64,000 bases of DNA, taken from NCBI RefSeq assembly GCF_017591425.1, contig NW_024466307.1:6401001-6465000 (forward strand), written 5' to 3'. Below, in pieces: positions 36,041-47,585 of this stretch. Under the pieces are notes generated by a model that did no database searches, was not told the origin of the DNA, and saw only the letters and a list, made by a program, of their open reading frames with translations. The position numbers and the translations under genes are program-made. Numbering within the stretch: position 1 is the first letter of the stretch; each line of letters starts with the position of its first letter. This DNA comes from Ochotona curzoniae. Lineage: Eukaryota > Chordata > Mammalia > Lagomorpha > Ochotonidae.

Positions 36041-37006
36041 TTCTGTTCGTCTCCTTTCCCAGTCACTCAGTCCTTACTGAGGTGTCTCTCAGCTAATGGC
36101 GTGCTCTTCTGTCCTGGTCTGAGGGTCTGCTTTCAGCAGAGCCAAGGTATTGTTCTCCATAGATACAATTCAAAAACCCAACTGTTCAATAATTATAAAA
36201 TCAATGTTAGCTTTTCAAAGCAATTTCAACCTAATTCTGTTTCTGCCGTTTTAATCATCCTCACCATTGTCATCGTCTTTAGCTCTTATTTTAACCTAGT
36301 AAAGTATGTAAAAGTATCAAAGGTCTTATGTGAAGTGGTTCAAGTAGAACTCAGTTCTTAGCAAAATTACTTCCCATTTGGGGGAAATCAGGAAATACGA
36401 TAGCACGAGGACATGAGGTTGCAGTTGTTCTCTGATTCTGACTGGGAGAGATCAGGAAAGGACAAATATTGATGATTTAGAAACCATTAACCCAATTAAT
36501 TGTTTTGCATTCTAATATATGTTTATCTGTGGATGTACACTTACCTACTTATGAACCTAGTATTATAGGAAAATGAATCAGGCTATTCCGAAAGGATACT
36601 CGGATATTCTCAGTATATAAAGTTTATTCGTCACAATACGATAGTAAAACATGTTATTGGAACTTTCTCCCATAATTTACAGTCAACTTTTCACCTGATT
36701 CTCAGCCAGAAAGCCATGATAAATGTAAAGGATTTGAAACTTATATAATCTGATTTTTCTTGATATAATATTAGAGTTAAAATAGCTCTAAAGTTGGCAT
36801 TCTTTCTCTCCTGTGGCCTGCCATCATATAATTAATTTTAAAGGCAATCATATAATTAATTTCATAAACAAGGTTTCACTGCAATCTCTTCACATTTGTC
36901 ATAATTTCCAAGCCTGTGAATAAAAGGCTCTGTGATGTGAATAGTTCCTTTTGACTAATGTGGTTCAAGATCAGTCTATGTGCTATAATGGAAAAATGTA
37001 TGCAGT
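36041..37006. other. Unique AT-rich sequence
   Basis: No gene recognised. ATCATATAATTAATTT is repeated exactly at 36823-36838 and 36847-36862, a small direct duplication carrying a TAATTA core. Confidence 0.5.
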
Positions 37007-37019
37007 CCCAAGCACATTT

Positions 37020-37275
37020 TTAAATAAAAGATTTCCTTACCTATTTGGAAGTCAGAGTTTCTGGAGAAGGGAGGAAAGATGTTCTTTCCAGGAGCCTCTT
37101 CTGGGTCTCTCACACGGGTGGCAGGGGCCCAAGCACTTGGGCCGTCTGTGCTGATTTCTTCCCAGAGCGATAGCAGGGAACTGGATCAGAATTAGAGCAG
37201 TGGGGACATGAACTGCTGCCTATATGGCATGCCAGCATTGCAAGTGTTGGTTGGTGCACTGCGCCACAATGCCTG
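37020..37275 (-). mobile_element. CSINE, antisense, with target-site duplication
   Basis: AAAGATTTCCTTACCTATTTGGAAGTCAGAG, GCCTCTTCTGGGTCTCTCACACGGGTGGCAGGGGCCCAAGCACTTGG and CACTGCGCCACAATGCCTGCCC are antisense SINE blocks. CCCAAGCACATTT at 37007-37019 recurs with one change at 37276-37288. The wording is that of an older subfamily, with a shortened tail. Confidence 0.9.
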
Positions 37276-37288
37276 CCCAAGCGCATTT

Positions 37289-39590
37289 GAAAAATAAGCT
37301 TAACACTACATGTTCATTGAACTCCTTGGCCACTTGTTCTCACGGTAAATAGCAGCACGAATAGTTTGTTTCCCTAAAGCAAGTCATGTAAACATTTGAG
37401 CAAGTAAGTGAAAGGTAAAAATGTTTTTTATACATGTAAAATTCATTGTCAATATTTCACACCTGTATGGAAAGTAGATTGATGGGTGCAACCTGTAACT
37501 AACACAGCTTTGGAACTCTCAAGGATACTGAGTTGCAGCCCATTGGCAAGGAATCTGACAACAAAATGCATGTCTAAAATAACCAGTAAAGGGAAAATGC
37601 TGTATTACTTGGCACAAATACTGCCATCCACCTGTGTGGAGGGAAGATGCTTTTCTGCTTGCCTATTATAGATCATCTACTGATTATACACTCTTGGTTT
37701 CATCCCAGCGAGTTCTACTCTCAGCCTGAGTAATGATAATGAAGTACAGTACATGTACTCCACCTAGCAAGAAAATTTAAGAAAAGTTTACGTGCTCCCA
37801 AAATTCAGTTTGGCACAATCCATAAAATTCAGACAGAGGAGTTCACAGAGCACGCAACCTGTATTATCCTCCTAAAACCAACTTGGAAGCATTTGAGACT
37901 TATAATGAATGTATGAATAACACTAGTGTTTGAGAATTTGGTGATCTCTTTATAGATGGGTGAGAAAGCCTTACTTTAACTCAGAATGAGAAAGAGATGG
38001 TCATTGAAGTTTTTAACTAAACTAGTTACTTAAAATATCAAAAATCATTCATTGGGAACTCTGAAAATTATGTTTTTATAATTTCTTTATCAAAAGCAAT
38101 TGGAAAAATAAATCTAAGAGCATCTGCTATAATGACCAAAAGAATCATTATGGGTATTGGAGAATCAGTCATTATGTATCAAATGCATTAGTGACAAAAT
38201 GTTACACTAGTAAATATGAACATGATCAGAATGACCTTGGAGAAAACCGTGTTCTTTTGTTAAGTTTTCTAGGGAAGGGAAGAAGTGAGGTAACACGACA
38301 CATTTTTCAAAAAATTACATTTAAAATAAAACTATATTTTCATATTCCCTTCCATCCTATCCATTCTGCTATGTTTATCATAACAACAGTAGTAGCTATT
38401 ATTATTTTTGGTACTATGGTTTCAGGAAATGATAGAGAATTTTTTTGTTGTTGTTTTTGAGAAATTACAAAAAAAGTTTCTGAGTTTGTGGAGTGTGGAA
38501 GGGTGAAACAAATATTATGAAAGCACTATCCTATGAAATAACTCAGAGCTTTCCCTTTTAACTCTGGTTTTAGAATTAAGGTCCGAGATGTTTTATTTCT
38601 GTTAGTTTTCTAAAGTTTAATCATTACCTCACATTACCTCTGGCCTCTCCTCTACAGCTCTCAAGAGAACTCTTTCCTTGATCTAACAAATCTATAGACC
38701 CAAATGCTGGGGCTGCCTGGCTTCCTGCTTGAATCTTTAGGTTTTGGCTGTTTTTAGTTGCTCTATCATATACTTTACATGGTTGCAAAGATTTCATGTA
38801 ATTGCTTTATTCACTACTTCTCTCTCTAAGGCACTAGCATATAATTGTCATTCCCATTGAAAGTATTTTCACAGCTTCAAAAGTGTGCGGTATGAGCATA
38901 AACAATTAAACAATATGATTTACTTAATGATGTTTAAGAATGTAGCATCTATTTTAATGTGCAAAATAACATTTTCCTGCTTTAAGGTCTGTTGATATTA
39001 ATCTGAGATTTTAAAACCTTTTACTTCATTGAGTTTTCCTTTTGCCTTTTTTCAGGAGAGGTTGACTGACTTTTCCCAAAAAGTCACATTCAGTTCTAAG
39101 TCTTATGCCTTTAAATGGCATCATACCAATGTTATGGTTTCTGAACCAAAGAATTTTTCTTTTCTGCTAACCTCTTGAGGTCACAGTGGTGGTTTGAAGT
39201 CTAAGCAGCAATTCTGTTCAAAGAGTAATTCACAGTGGGGTGTGCACAATAAGGATATTCGTGATTCTAGCATTCACATAGATTCCACTTTACTTTTCAA
39301 AAATTTTGTTCTGAGGCTACTACAAAGGCAATGGCCTTAAATCACGTCATCTGCTCTCAGCTCCTCTATCCAAAACTTTCTATAATGACATTGGAGATGT
39401 AGAACTAGAATTCCATCGCACAAGCACCACTTGACAGAAGTCCTGAGGACTCCTTAGTCCTCCCTGTGTTCTTTGCTCCTGTGCAGTTTCCGTTCACCCC
39501 TGAGAAGAGGGAGCTGGAGATGATGTGTCCTTCCAGCCAGGGTCAGCCCTTCTACTTGGACACCTCTCTCATGTTGAGTTGTGTTTCGTA
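37289..39590. other. Unique AT-rich sequence, nothing recognised
   Basis: No gene or clear repeat over 2.3 kb. Confidence 0.45.
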
Positions 39591-39597
39591 GCTGGAA

Positions 39598-39775
39598 TTG
39601 AGATCATGAACTCTGGGACTTGAGAGCCTGCACTTGAATCCTGTCTCTACCACTTGCTATCTTTGTGAATTTGGGCAGATTCCTTAGCATCTTTGTGCTT
39701 TGTTTCTACATCTGTAATGGTATCAGGAGTTTGGCGAGAACTTAGCGAGTTAGTGAATAGAATGAGCGATGTTTT
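39598..39775 (+). mobile_element. MIR SINE
   Basis: GAACTCTGGGACTTGAGAGCCTGC, CTTGAATCCTGTCTCTACCACTTGCTATCTTTGTGAATTTGGGCAGATTCCTTAGC, TTTGTTTCTACATCTGTAATGG and a TTAGCGAGTTAGTGAATAGAATGAG stretch follow MIR from its core to its 3' part. The copy is well preserved for its age. Confidence 0.85.
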
Positions 39776-40489
39776 CCCATTTAGTACTGGAAATGTGTAA
39801 GGACTATCAACTGAAAGTATTATCATTTTTATTAGAGCTTCCCATATGTTGGATGACAGATTTAACTGCTGTCTCTGATTTGGTTTTGAAGAAACTATGA
39901 ATGGACTACATTCAACTGAAAAGGGAGAGGAAGATCTATTTTATTGAAATTCAATGTACCACTGAAAAAGTAGCCATGAGCTAAAAATTGTAAGCAGTTT
40001 AAATTAACTTAGCAATATTTTAACAATCCTGTTTTGATCTTACTGTGTATAAGACAAGTGTTTTTGTACTGGAGATAAATCATGATGACTGAGATACAAA
40101 TTGTTATCAGGGAACTCAACTGTATGAGAATAGAATGTATAAAGTTTGAAATGTGTAAAAGAAATGGCAAATGCCTTCAGAAATGACTGTTTTTGTTATA
40201 TTTTAATTCATATTTTAATCAATAGAGGGATGAAGGTATGTGTTAATGCTCAGAGACCCTGGCATTTGAAGTAAAACATTGATACCAAGCACAATTTAGA
40301 TGCAGAGAAAAAGAATTTGTGGTCGCATGGAAGAATTCTGCAATAGTGGCTTGAATTCCAGCTGTGTGCTAGAAACATCGGCTCAGTCTGTGACTTGCTG
40401 AGAAGCTCCAGTGCAAAGTGAACTTGCTGAGACCACAGGCCACCTGTATGCTAACCTACAGTGTTTATTTTGTGTTTTTAGCAAGATGA
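39776..40489. other. Unique AT-rich sequence, nothing recognised
   Basis: No gene or repeat could be supported. Confidence 0.5.
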
Positions 40490-41420
40490 TTAGAATTATC
40501 CCACTTTATTTTGAACAAAACGATCATGTACTATGTGAGGCACAGTTTTGACAATAATCTTCTTGGTAATGCAATCCTACATTGGGGCATCGTGATTAAA
40601 GTTGTACACAATGTCATCCTCAGACATGGTCCCTCCCAGACATGATAGCACAAGAGGGGACCAAGGGAGTGTGTGTGTACTAAAAGCATCTGTCACCTTG
40701 TATTCAATTGCCCCTTGGTAGCCAAGGTCAGTCACCACAGCAGCGCAGTAGCTGCCTTCTTTGATGTTCACCGTGGTAACCAGGTGGCAGTCTTCACTGC
40801 TTTTCAGTGAGATCGTTGTGCTTGGCCTAATGGAAACATTATCCTGTTTTGGAGCTAATTCAGCAGAGTCCGTGTTGGCTGACACAAGAAGAAAAGGTTT
40901 TGCCAGTGGGTTATGAGGGGTAATGGTGGGTGGTGCCACCTCCATTTCCACTTCTTGATTCCCTGAATAGTGAATTCTGCCTATGGAAGACTAAATATTG
41001 CATGCTGGAGGTTAAGGCCAAGTTTGTCTAGTTCTCCAGGACACCTTGTTCCATCCTTGCAGATGCTGCTGCCTAAGCAATGCTGCAACTGATCCTTCAA
41101 AAAGCCACTCTGACACCCCATCAAGCCAGCCTCATCAGGAGGCTGTGGCCGTGGGCTATTAGTGAATTCCATAATCAGGAGTTCACTGTCATACTCCACT
41201 GTGAAGTGAACATCCTCATCAGATGCTGCGGTGTGTGGAACATCAGGACACGTGAATAAGATGTTCTGGATGCAGAGGCATAGAGAGAACACACATCTGG
41301 GTCCAGAGCCTCCATTCCCTTAAGAATAAAAGGCTGAAGCTTCTGTAATAGAGTGGTGTGGTATATCTGCTCTGGTACCAGGTAGCTGAATAGCTTGGCA
41401 TTCTAGTGAATGGTTCCTTA
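40490..41420 (-). pseudogene. Broken coding relic (probable processed pseudogene), gene not identified
   Basis: Three protein-like stretches follow each other on the minus strand in different frames, which points to one coding sequence with frameshifts. About 41400-41290 reads LVPEQIYHTTLLQKLQPF and on. 41292-40981 contains HFTVEYDSELLIMEFTNSPR and FLKDQLQHCLGSSICKDG. 40951-40577 contains LAKPFLLVSANTDSAELAPK, ISLKSSEDCHLVTTVNIKEG and an acidic end SEDDIVYNFNHDAPM before a stop. The composition is that of a normal soluble protein, and the frames abut without splice sites, as expected of a retrocopy. An AATAAA lies about 70 nt after the stop (near 40505-40515), but no clear poly-A tail remains. 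I could not name the parent gene. Confidence 0.55.
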
Positions 41421-42405
41421 CTGGGGGTTCAGTGTTTGTCTCTGCTGTCATGTGCAATGTTAAACATCTCTGCAGGCTAAGACTGCGCTGTCTGAAATTT
41501 CACCTGGCAGTGTCTATCTCCAAATCTAAATTTTTCCAGGAGTAACCATCTGCACTCTTGTGTTCATCACTAAGGAAAATGATTCTTTCAGTCCATCATA
41601 TTTCTTAGTGTCTCTCACCCAAAATATAGAATTGTGAAATTAATATGTATAATTGTAGAGAAAAAAATTATTCTAACAAAAATGCAAAGGTTCTAAGAGT
41701 CTATTTAATTACGCCTTCCTTAACATTCTGCCATCAAAAAAGTGTTCAGATATTTCTCTTGAGCTGTAATTTTCCTAGGGACATTTTGAACTCAGAAGCA
41801 TACGGAACATATGCATTTACATGTATGTAAAATGTGTGCTGGGAGAATTAGCATAGCACAGCTCGATGGCAGGAACAATGGTTGCTGCCAGTATCACCAG
41901 CCAGATGGTCTTTGCCACGTAGTTTTCAATATGTTCCTATAGGAGCTTGCTTCATCAACGCCATCAGTTGGCTAATAGGCATTCCAAGTTACGTCACACA
42001 CCCTTGGTTTGAATGGATCTGGTAATTTGATCACTGTGGTTTTTAATTTAACAGCAAGAATAAAAGGGAGACACAAACATAGCACCGAGTTTTAAAAACT
42101 TGTGAAAAATGACAAATTGACTAACGCTTTCTTTACTCTTTCATATGCTAATAACATTATGGATCACCTGGATTATAGAGTAATGTCAAAAAAATTTTCT
42201 CTCTCTCCCCCGTGTGCATGTGTTTGTGTGTTTGTGTGTGTTTATATAGGAAAGGTACAACAAAGAAGAGGGTAAAAGAACTCCTCTAAAGACACAGATG
42301 CAGTCTGCACACTTCCTGCCGTCCCACAATTATCCTTCTCAAGCTGAGTCTGGAAATGGTTTTCACGCAAAGAATTCTTTTCCCTGGTCCCTCTCCCACA
42401 CCATG
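41421..42405. other. Unique sequence, with a short GT-rich patch
   Basis: No gene recognised. 42212-42243 is an imperfect GTGTTT/GTGTG patch. Confidence 0.45.
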
Positions 42406-42520
42406 TTCTGTTTTCGTTTTGAAACTCATTTCAGTCAGAGCTGAACATGCTGTAATTAATTTGCATATCCTATAAAACAGAGCACAAGAAAATTAAAAAG
42501 TGATCCCACATATGAAAGTC
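42406..42520. other. Candidate conserved noncoding element
   Basis: A repeat-free block with TGTAATTAATTTGCATATCC (homeodomain TAATTA directly beside an octamer ATTTGCAT) and CCTATAAAACAGAGC, a TATA-like sequence. The motif pairing is suggestive of a POU/homeodomain-bound enhancer; function is inferred only. Confidence 0.3.
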
Positions 42521-43195
42521 TTTAAATTCTTTCTTCCTGGAGACTTTTAGAGACATTTGGACAATGACACTGGTACCCAGTGGCTTTTGCCAGAGAGCAT
42601 GTATACCTGTATCATGACCAAGGGGTCTTCATCCCAGTTGAAGTGGAAGTGTCTTACTAGATGGTTATCTTTAGGGAAACACTGAACACTTCTACGTGGG
42701 GCAAAGCTAGATTTCAAAGAACTCTTGAGTGTTAGTTGTATTAAATTGTCAATTGTTTTAACACTGGTTTTCACTTTAAAAAAAAAATCAGACACCTCTA
42801 TCAGCCCAACTTGATTATTTAAACCCTATTTAATGACAAGCAGCAGCTGTTTTTCCTTATCCCTAACCCCACAAACCTTCCAAAGTTCCTTCATAAAAAC
42901 ATTATATAATCACCTTGGAAAACAGGCACTCAAAAAAAAAAAAAAGTATCATACCAGTTGCCACCCAAAGTTTCAGAAATGGATCAAGTGTTGACCAGCA
43001 CACTGTTTAAACTATTAATACTCATTGGCCTTTAAGCTCTTTGTTCACTTTGTGTGTGCACACAAATTTTGAAATAGTGAGAAGTAATGCAAAATAGAAT
43101 AGTTTTGAGAATGCTGCATTGCTATTGGAAAAGATTATATTATTGGCCATTATGCACTTACGATTGTCTTTTAATTTGACTTGAGAAGAATCTGA
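42521..43195. other. Unique sequence, nothing recognised
   Basis: No gene or repeat could be supported. A run of 13 A residues lies near 42933-42945. Confidence 0.45.
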
Positions 43196-43199
43196 TGTT

Positions 43200-43420
43200 G
43201 ATCATGGTCACATTTTGTGCAGTGACTGCTGTGTGCCAGGCACTCTTTTGAATGGCTTTATGTCCTGCCTCATTGCATCATCCTAGTGCCAGTCCAATGC
43301 CTAATTTTCGAAAAAACGCACCTGGAGGTCATGTGACTCCCCTAGGGTCACTGAGGGTCAGGCCTAGGTGACCCACATGTGGACTCTGTGCTTTTGTCGG
43401 CTGTATTTTGCTACTAGATT
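43200..43420 (-). mobile_element. MIR SINE, antisense
   Basis: CTGTGTGCCAGGCACTCTTTTGAATGGCTTTATG, CTGCCTCATTGCATCATCCTAG, GGTCATGTGACTCCCCTAGGGTCACTGAGGGTCAGGCCTAGGTGACCC and GGACTCTGTGCTTTTG match the antisense reading of MIR. The central part is eroded. Confidence 0.8.
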
Positions 43421-45740
43421 TTTTCAATACAGTCACTGCAGGCCACCCTCAGCCTCAGCGACTATGATCTGCTTCTACTCATTTTTTTTGAGGAAAGAAA
43501 AGAAGAAATTTAACCAATAAAAGAAATGGCTAAAAGCCTAGAAATTCTCTGTCTGATACAACGCATATTAAAAATCTCATGCAGAATTTGCATTTCTCTT
43601 ATGAAAGTAAGACCATTTGGGTAAATCTTACGAGCCACAAAGGTCTTCAAATTTGTGCCAGACACAGCCCTGTTACCATTCACAACCCTAATTAATGTTT
43701 GTTCAACATTCTTCTCTCTGCCTTACCCTGTTAAAAGGAGCTACACAACAATTGAAGGAAGATGTGTCAGTATATGCTCTACTGCTTCTCATTTTTGGTG
43801 AGCCCCATTTAACCAATTTTCATCTGCACTGTAAGTAAAGCTCAAATTGCAGTCATGCCTTTAAAATAAGCTTAGGGTATTGTCTCTGACCAAATGAGCT
43901 GATATTTCTGAGTAGAGCAGTGCCTAATATGATCCTAGACCTTGAAAGCTGCCAGGGAATCTAAGACCAGTGACTGAGATGATGTCTTCCAGAAGTTTGG
44001 TAGAAAGAAGTCAATAAAAATTTGTTTGGCTGTTTTATGTGATAACTTTATTTTCTGAAGATATAATTAGTATTCCACCTTAAATGCTTAGTTGAAAATA
44101 ACCGTCTACTTTGGAGAAAATGAAGAGATCTGTATCTATTAGAGAGCCCTCACAGAGAGAGCACCTAATTTGAGAGGCTGGCTACCCTGAGAATGGGGAT
44201 AGAGCTGAAACTACTCACAGAACTAACACCCCAGTGACTCCTTATGTGTCTGAACCATGTTCTGGAACAAGGATTTTAAGAGATATGGATTAATTCAAGG
44301 ATCAAAGTTCCCCTGAGCATATACCTCAAAATTCTTCTAGGAAATGAAAGGTTCAAGTCCAATTCAAGTTTAAATTATTTATACATTAAGTAATTAAATA
44401 TGCAATCTATACTGTAGAGTAGGAAGGTGTTCACTCACATTGCTCTTTTATAAAATTCAACTTCAGAACAGACATGCTGTCTCCTTCCTGTGCCTGAGAG
44501 GAAGTGTTCCAACAATTGGGTGTGATGAATCACAAGTTCCATAAATAAAATGTGTTCCCTGATTAAGATTTTTATCCGCTACTTTAAAATATATTTTGAT
44601 ATAAATGTGCTTATTCTGTTATGTTTAATCTGAAAGTATTGTCTTATAGGACTCTCAAGTCTTCATGCTGGACAACTGAGTGGCCCTGGTATGTCCCTTC
44701 CACACAGCACAAGCACCTTGTTCAACTAAGTATGGACTAAATGGTAAATGGTAGGCTGTGCTGGAACCATTTCACATTACACTGAACTGCAAAACAAATG
44801 AGTCCTTGTTTCAAGGTACATTAGCAATTTCTGGTTATGAATGACATTAAAAGGAAAGCATTTATCGAAAGGCAGAACCATGGTCTCCCCAAGGCTGGGT
44901 ACACAGCTCACTGCAGTGTTAATGGCACTTGCGTGTTCACAGTGTGGGAGAAACAGACTTAAATGCACTTGTTCCTCTCAGGATGGGATCTTTGTGCTAC
45001 TGCATTTTAAGGTTTCTTATTATGCCTAGTTGGACATACCCCTTACGTGGGTATTCTCTTATCTAACACAGCCTTGCCGACAAAAGTGAGCACACTTTAC
45101 ATGTTAAAAACTCTAGGTCGGTCTATTTCACACCAAAATGACAACCTCCAAATACAGCAGGCTTTGCTTTTCGTTTTGAAAGATTTTACATTTGCCTTCT
45201 GAAAAGAAAAGCACAAACAGTAGTGTTTAATGTTTGGAAACTATCAATGCAATCAAAGAGCTTCATTTTTAATACATAGAAGAATGTGCACGAAAGGGCA
45301 TGCTCACAAGGATGTGTCTAATAAATGCATACAGAGCAATAAGACTATGTGATAGCTGGGGAGAGTTGTGCTATGTTTCTTGGCAATGTATTGTTTGAAG
45401 TGGTAACTAATAGAGCCTTCCAAGGGGAACTACTTTAGAGAATTTATTACTTGCCTTGAGTTTACAGTTATAAAGTTCTGATGTTATTAATTTATAAGAA
45501 GTGTCATTCCAAAAAAGGTCTACATTTGTTTTTATGGTCAGTCCCTTTGTTATCAGTGTTTTTTCAACTAAAATACCACATTTTCATGATGAGAAAAATC
45601 ATTCTTTACTTCTATTGCATGATTTTATAAATACTTATCCGAAAATAAAGTAAGCCTCAGTTGGCTTGAATTTGTTGTTGATACTTGCTTTAAAAAAAAT
45701 ACACAAACATAAAATTTCACTTCGTTTTTCCAGAAACTTC
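43421..45740. other. Unique AT-rich sequence, nothing recognised
   Basis: No gene or repeat over 2.3 kb. 43720-43880 has the look of conserved noncoding DNA but shows no decisive motif. Confidence 0.4.
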
Positions 45741-45750
45741 TTGAAGCCTC

Positions 45751-46066
45751 TTTTTAAAAAAGATTTATTGAATTGTTGTTGGAAAGGCAAATATACAGAG
45801 AGGAAGATCCTCCATCCACTGATTCACTCCCCAAGTGGCCACAACAGCTGGAGCTGAGCCAATTCAAAATCAGGAACCAGGAGCTTCTTCCGAGTCTCCC
45901 ACATGGATGCAGGGTCCCAAGCTTTGGGCTGTCATTGACTTCTTTCCCAGGAAATAAGCAGGGAGCTGGATGGGAAATGGGGCCGCCAGGACAGAAACAG
46001 GCACCCATAAGAGATCCTGGTGGTGCAAGGCAAGGAAATCTGCCACTAAGATACTGCTCTGGGACT
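45751..46066 (-). mobile_element. CSINE, antisense
   Basis: AAAAAAGATTTATTGAATTGTTGTTGGAAAGGCAAATATACAGAG, GATTCACTCCCCAAGTGGCCACAACAGC, GCAGGGAGCTGGATGGGAAATGGGGCCGCC and GCCACTAAGATACTGCTCTGGG are antisense blocks of the younger SINE type. Imperfect flanking repeats (AAGCCTCTTT before, AAACCTCTTT after) mark a probable target-site duplication. Confidence 0.92.
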
Positions 46067-46138
46067 TAGAAAACCTCTTTGTATCTATCTAATTCATTAT
46101 GGATAAAAGAATGGAACCCCATTTTAAAAATTCAGAAT

Positions 46139-46461
46139 TGGGCCTTGCGTAGTAGCCCAGTGGCTAAAGTCCTCACCTTGAATGCACCGGGATCCCATAT
46201 GGGCACCGTTTCTAATCCCGGCAGCCCCACTTCCAATCTGGCTCCCCACGTGTGGCCTGGGAAAGCAGTCAAGGACAGCCCCAAATGTTGGGACTCTGCA
46301 CCCTTATTGGAGACCAGAAATAAGCTCCTGGGCTTTGGACTGGCTTAGCTCCAGTCATCGTGGCTGCTTGGGGAGTGAATCATGGGACACAAGGTCTTTC
46401 TCTCTGTCTCTCCTCCTCTCTGTATATCTGCCTTTCCAGTAGGGATTAAATGGATCTTTAA
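46139..46461 (+). mobile_element. CSINE, sense, with target-site duplication
   Basis: GGGCCTTGCGTAGTAGCCCAGTGGCTAAAGTCCTC, ATGCACCGGGATCCCATATGGGCACCG, AATCCCGGCAGCCCCACTTCC, GTGTGGCCTGGGAAAGCAGTCAAGGACAG and TCTCTGTCTCTCCTCCTCTCTGTATATCTG are the intact block order of the youngest type. AAAAATTCAGAAT (46126-46138) recurs with one change near 46462-46474. It stands 72 bp from the SINE on the other strand. Confidence 0.95.
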
Positions 46462-46475
46462 AAAAAATCAGAATC

Positions 46476-47329
46476 ATAATATATGAAATTATGCTGGAAG
46501 TGGATGGAAAATAGGAAAATGTTTTAAAAACCAGTCTTTCCTAAACTGTTTAGACCTAATACATTGGTTTTCTTCTTATTGGTTCTCTATAGAATGGATT
46601 TAAGAATAAGGCAGTATAGCGAAGTTATTCATTAAGTGTCTCACTTTCTTTCTTGAAAAATTCCATGTAATAGGAAATAATTTGTAAAGAATTAAATTTG
46701 AGGTAAATAAAAAAGGAAAAGATTCATTTCAAGCTACATCCGGACAGAGTTGTGTGTTCCTCTTATTGGTCCAAGGCATGCCCATGAAACTTCTTTGCCC
46801 ATTTCTCAATATTTTATTGCTATGCATATTTACTTACATATATGGAAAATAATCTGCCTTCTACATCTATTCTTGTTAGAAATATAATACCTTTCTTTAA
46901 CTTTTGCAAAGCAGAATTATGCTATATGGCTGTTTGTCTCGGTTACATGTGTAATTTATAAATCTCTTTTAAATATTTATGTGGCCTAATGAATACATTA
47001 GAGAAAGGTTTGCTAAAACATCTTCCATTGATTTTTTAGCCTAAGTTACTTCATATTTTGTTTTGGATGTTATCCAATTACAAATTCATTTTATTTTGTA
47101 AAACAATTTAATCATAAAATCTACTTAATTTGAAATTTAATTCAGCTCATTCTGCAACATGTTAATTGGAAAGTTCATTGACAACCATGACTTGTTGAAA
47201 ATGTTTAGGATCCACCCTTAGAACAAATCTCATTTTAAAAACAGGTATGGAATAAGACAGCTAGCAGAAAGTCCTCTGGGTCTTAAAAAAAACCCAAACT
47301 ATTATATTTATGATTGTTACACATAATTC
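46476..47329. other. Unique AT-rich sequence, nothing recognised
   Basis: No gene or repeat could be supported. Confidence 0.45.
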
Positions 47330-47515
47330 CAACCTTTGGGTACAGCATTATAAGCGAGGTGACATATCAGCAAGTCAATCTCATTTATAATTCATCATAA
47401 GAAAGCAGAATTACATAGGCATTTGCATCCGCACAACAAGCCGCCAAGATGATGAGGAAGAGTTTATTTCTCTCTTTAGCACACACAGATTTACTGAGCT
47501 TCATATGAGCCAAAT
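47330..47515. other. Candidate conserved noncoding element
   Basis: A repeat-free block with a dense run of motifs: CATTATAAGC, GAGGTGACATATCAGC, TCATTTATAATTCATCA, GGCATTTGCATCCGCAC (octamer-like) and CCGCCAAGATGATGAGG. Its composition is intermediate and it is unlike the flanking AT-rich DNA. Inference only. Confidence 0.3.
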
Positions 47516-47517
47516 GA

Positions 47518-47585
47518 GCAGAGAGGGAGAGAGAGAGAGAAGAGGGAGAAAGAAGGTGGGGAAGACACATGGAAAGAAGGAGGAA
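47518..47585 (+). repeat. GA-rich purine tract
   Basis: GAGAGGGAGAGAGAGAGAGAAG followed by further purine-rich sequence to 47585. The minus-strand frames through it are simple-sequence artefacts. Confidence 0.85.
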
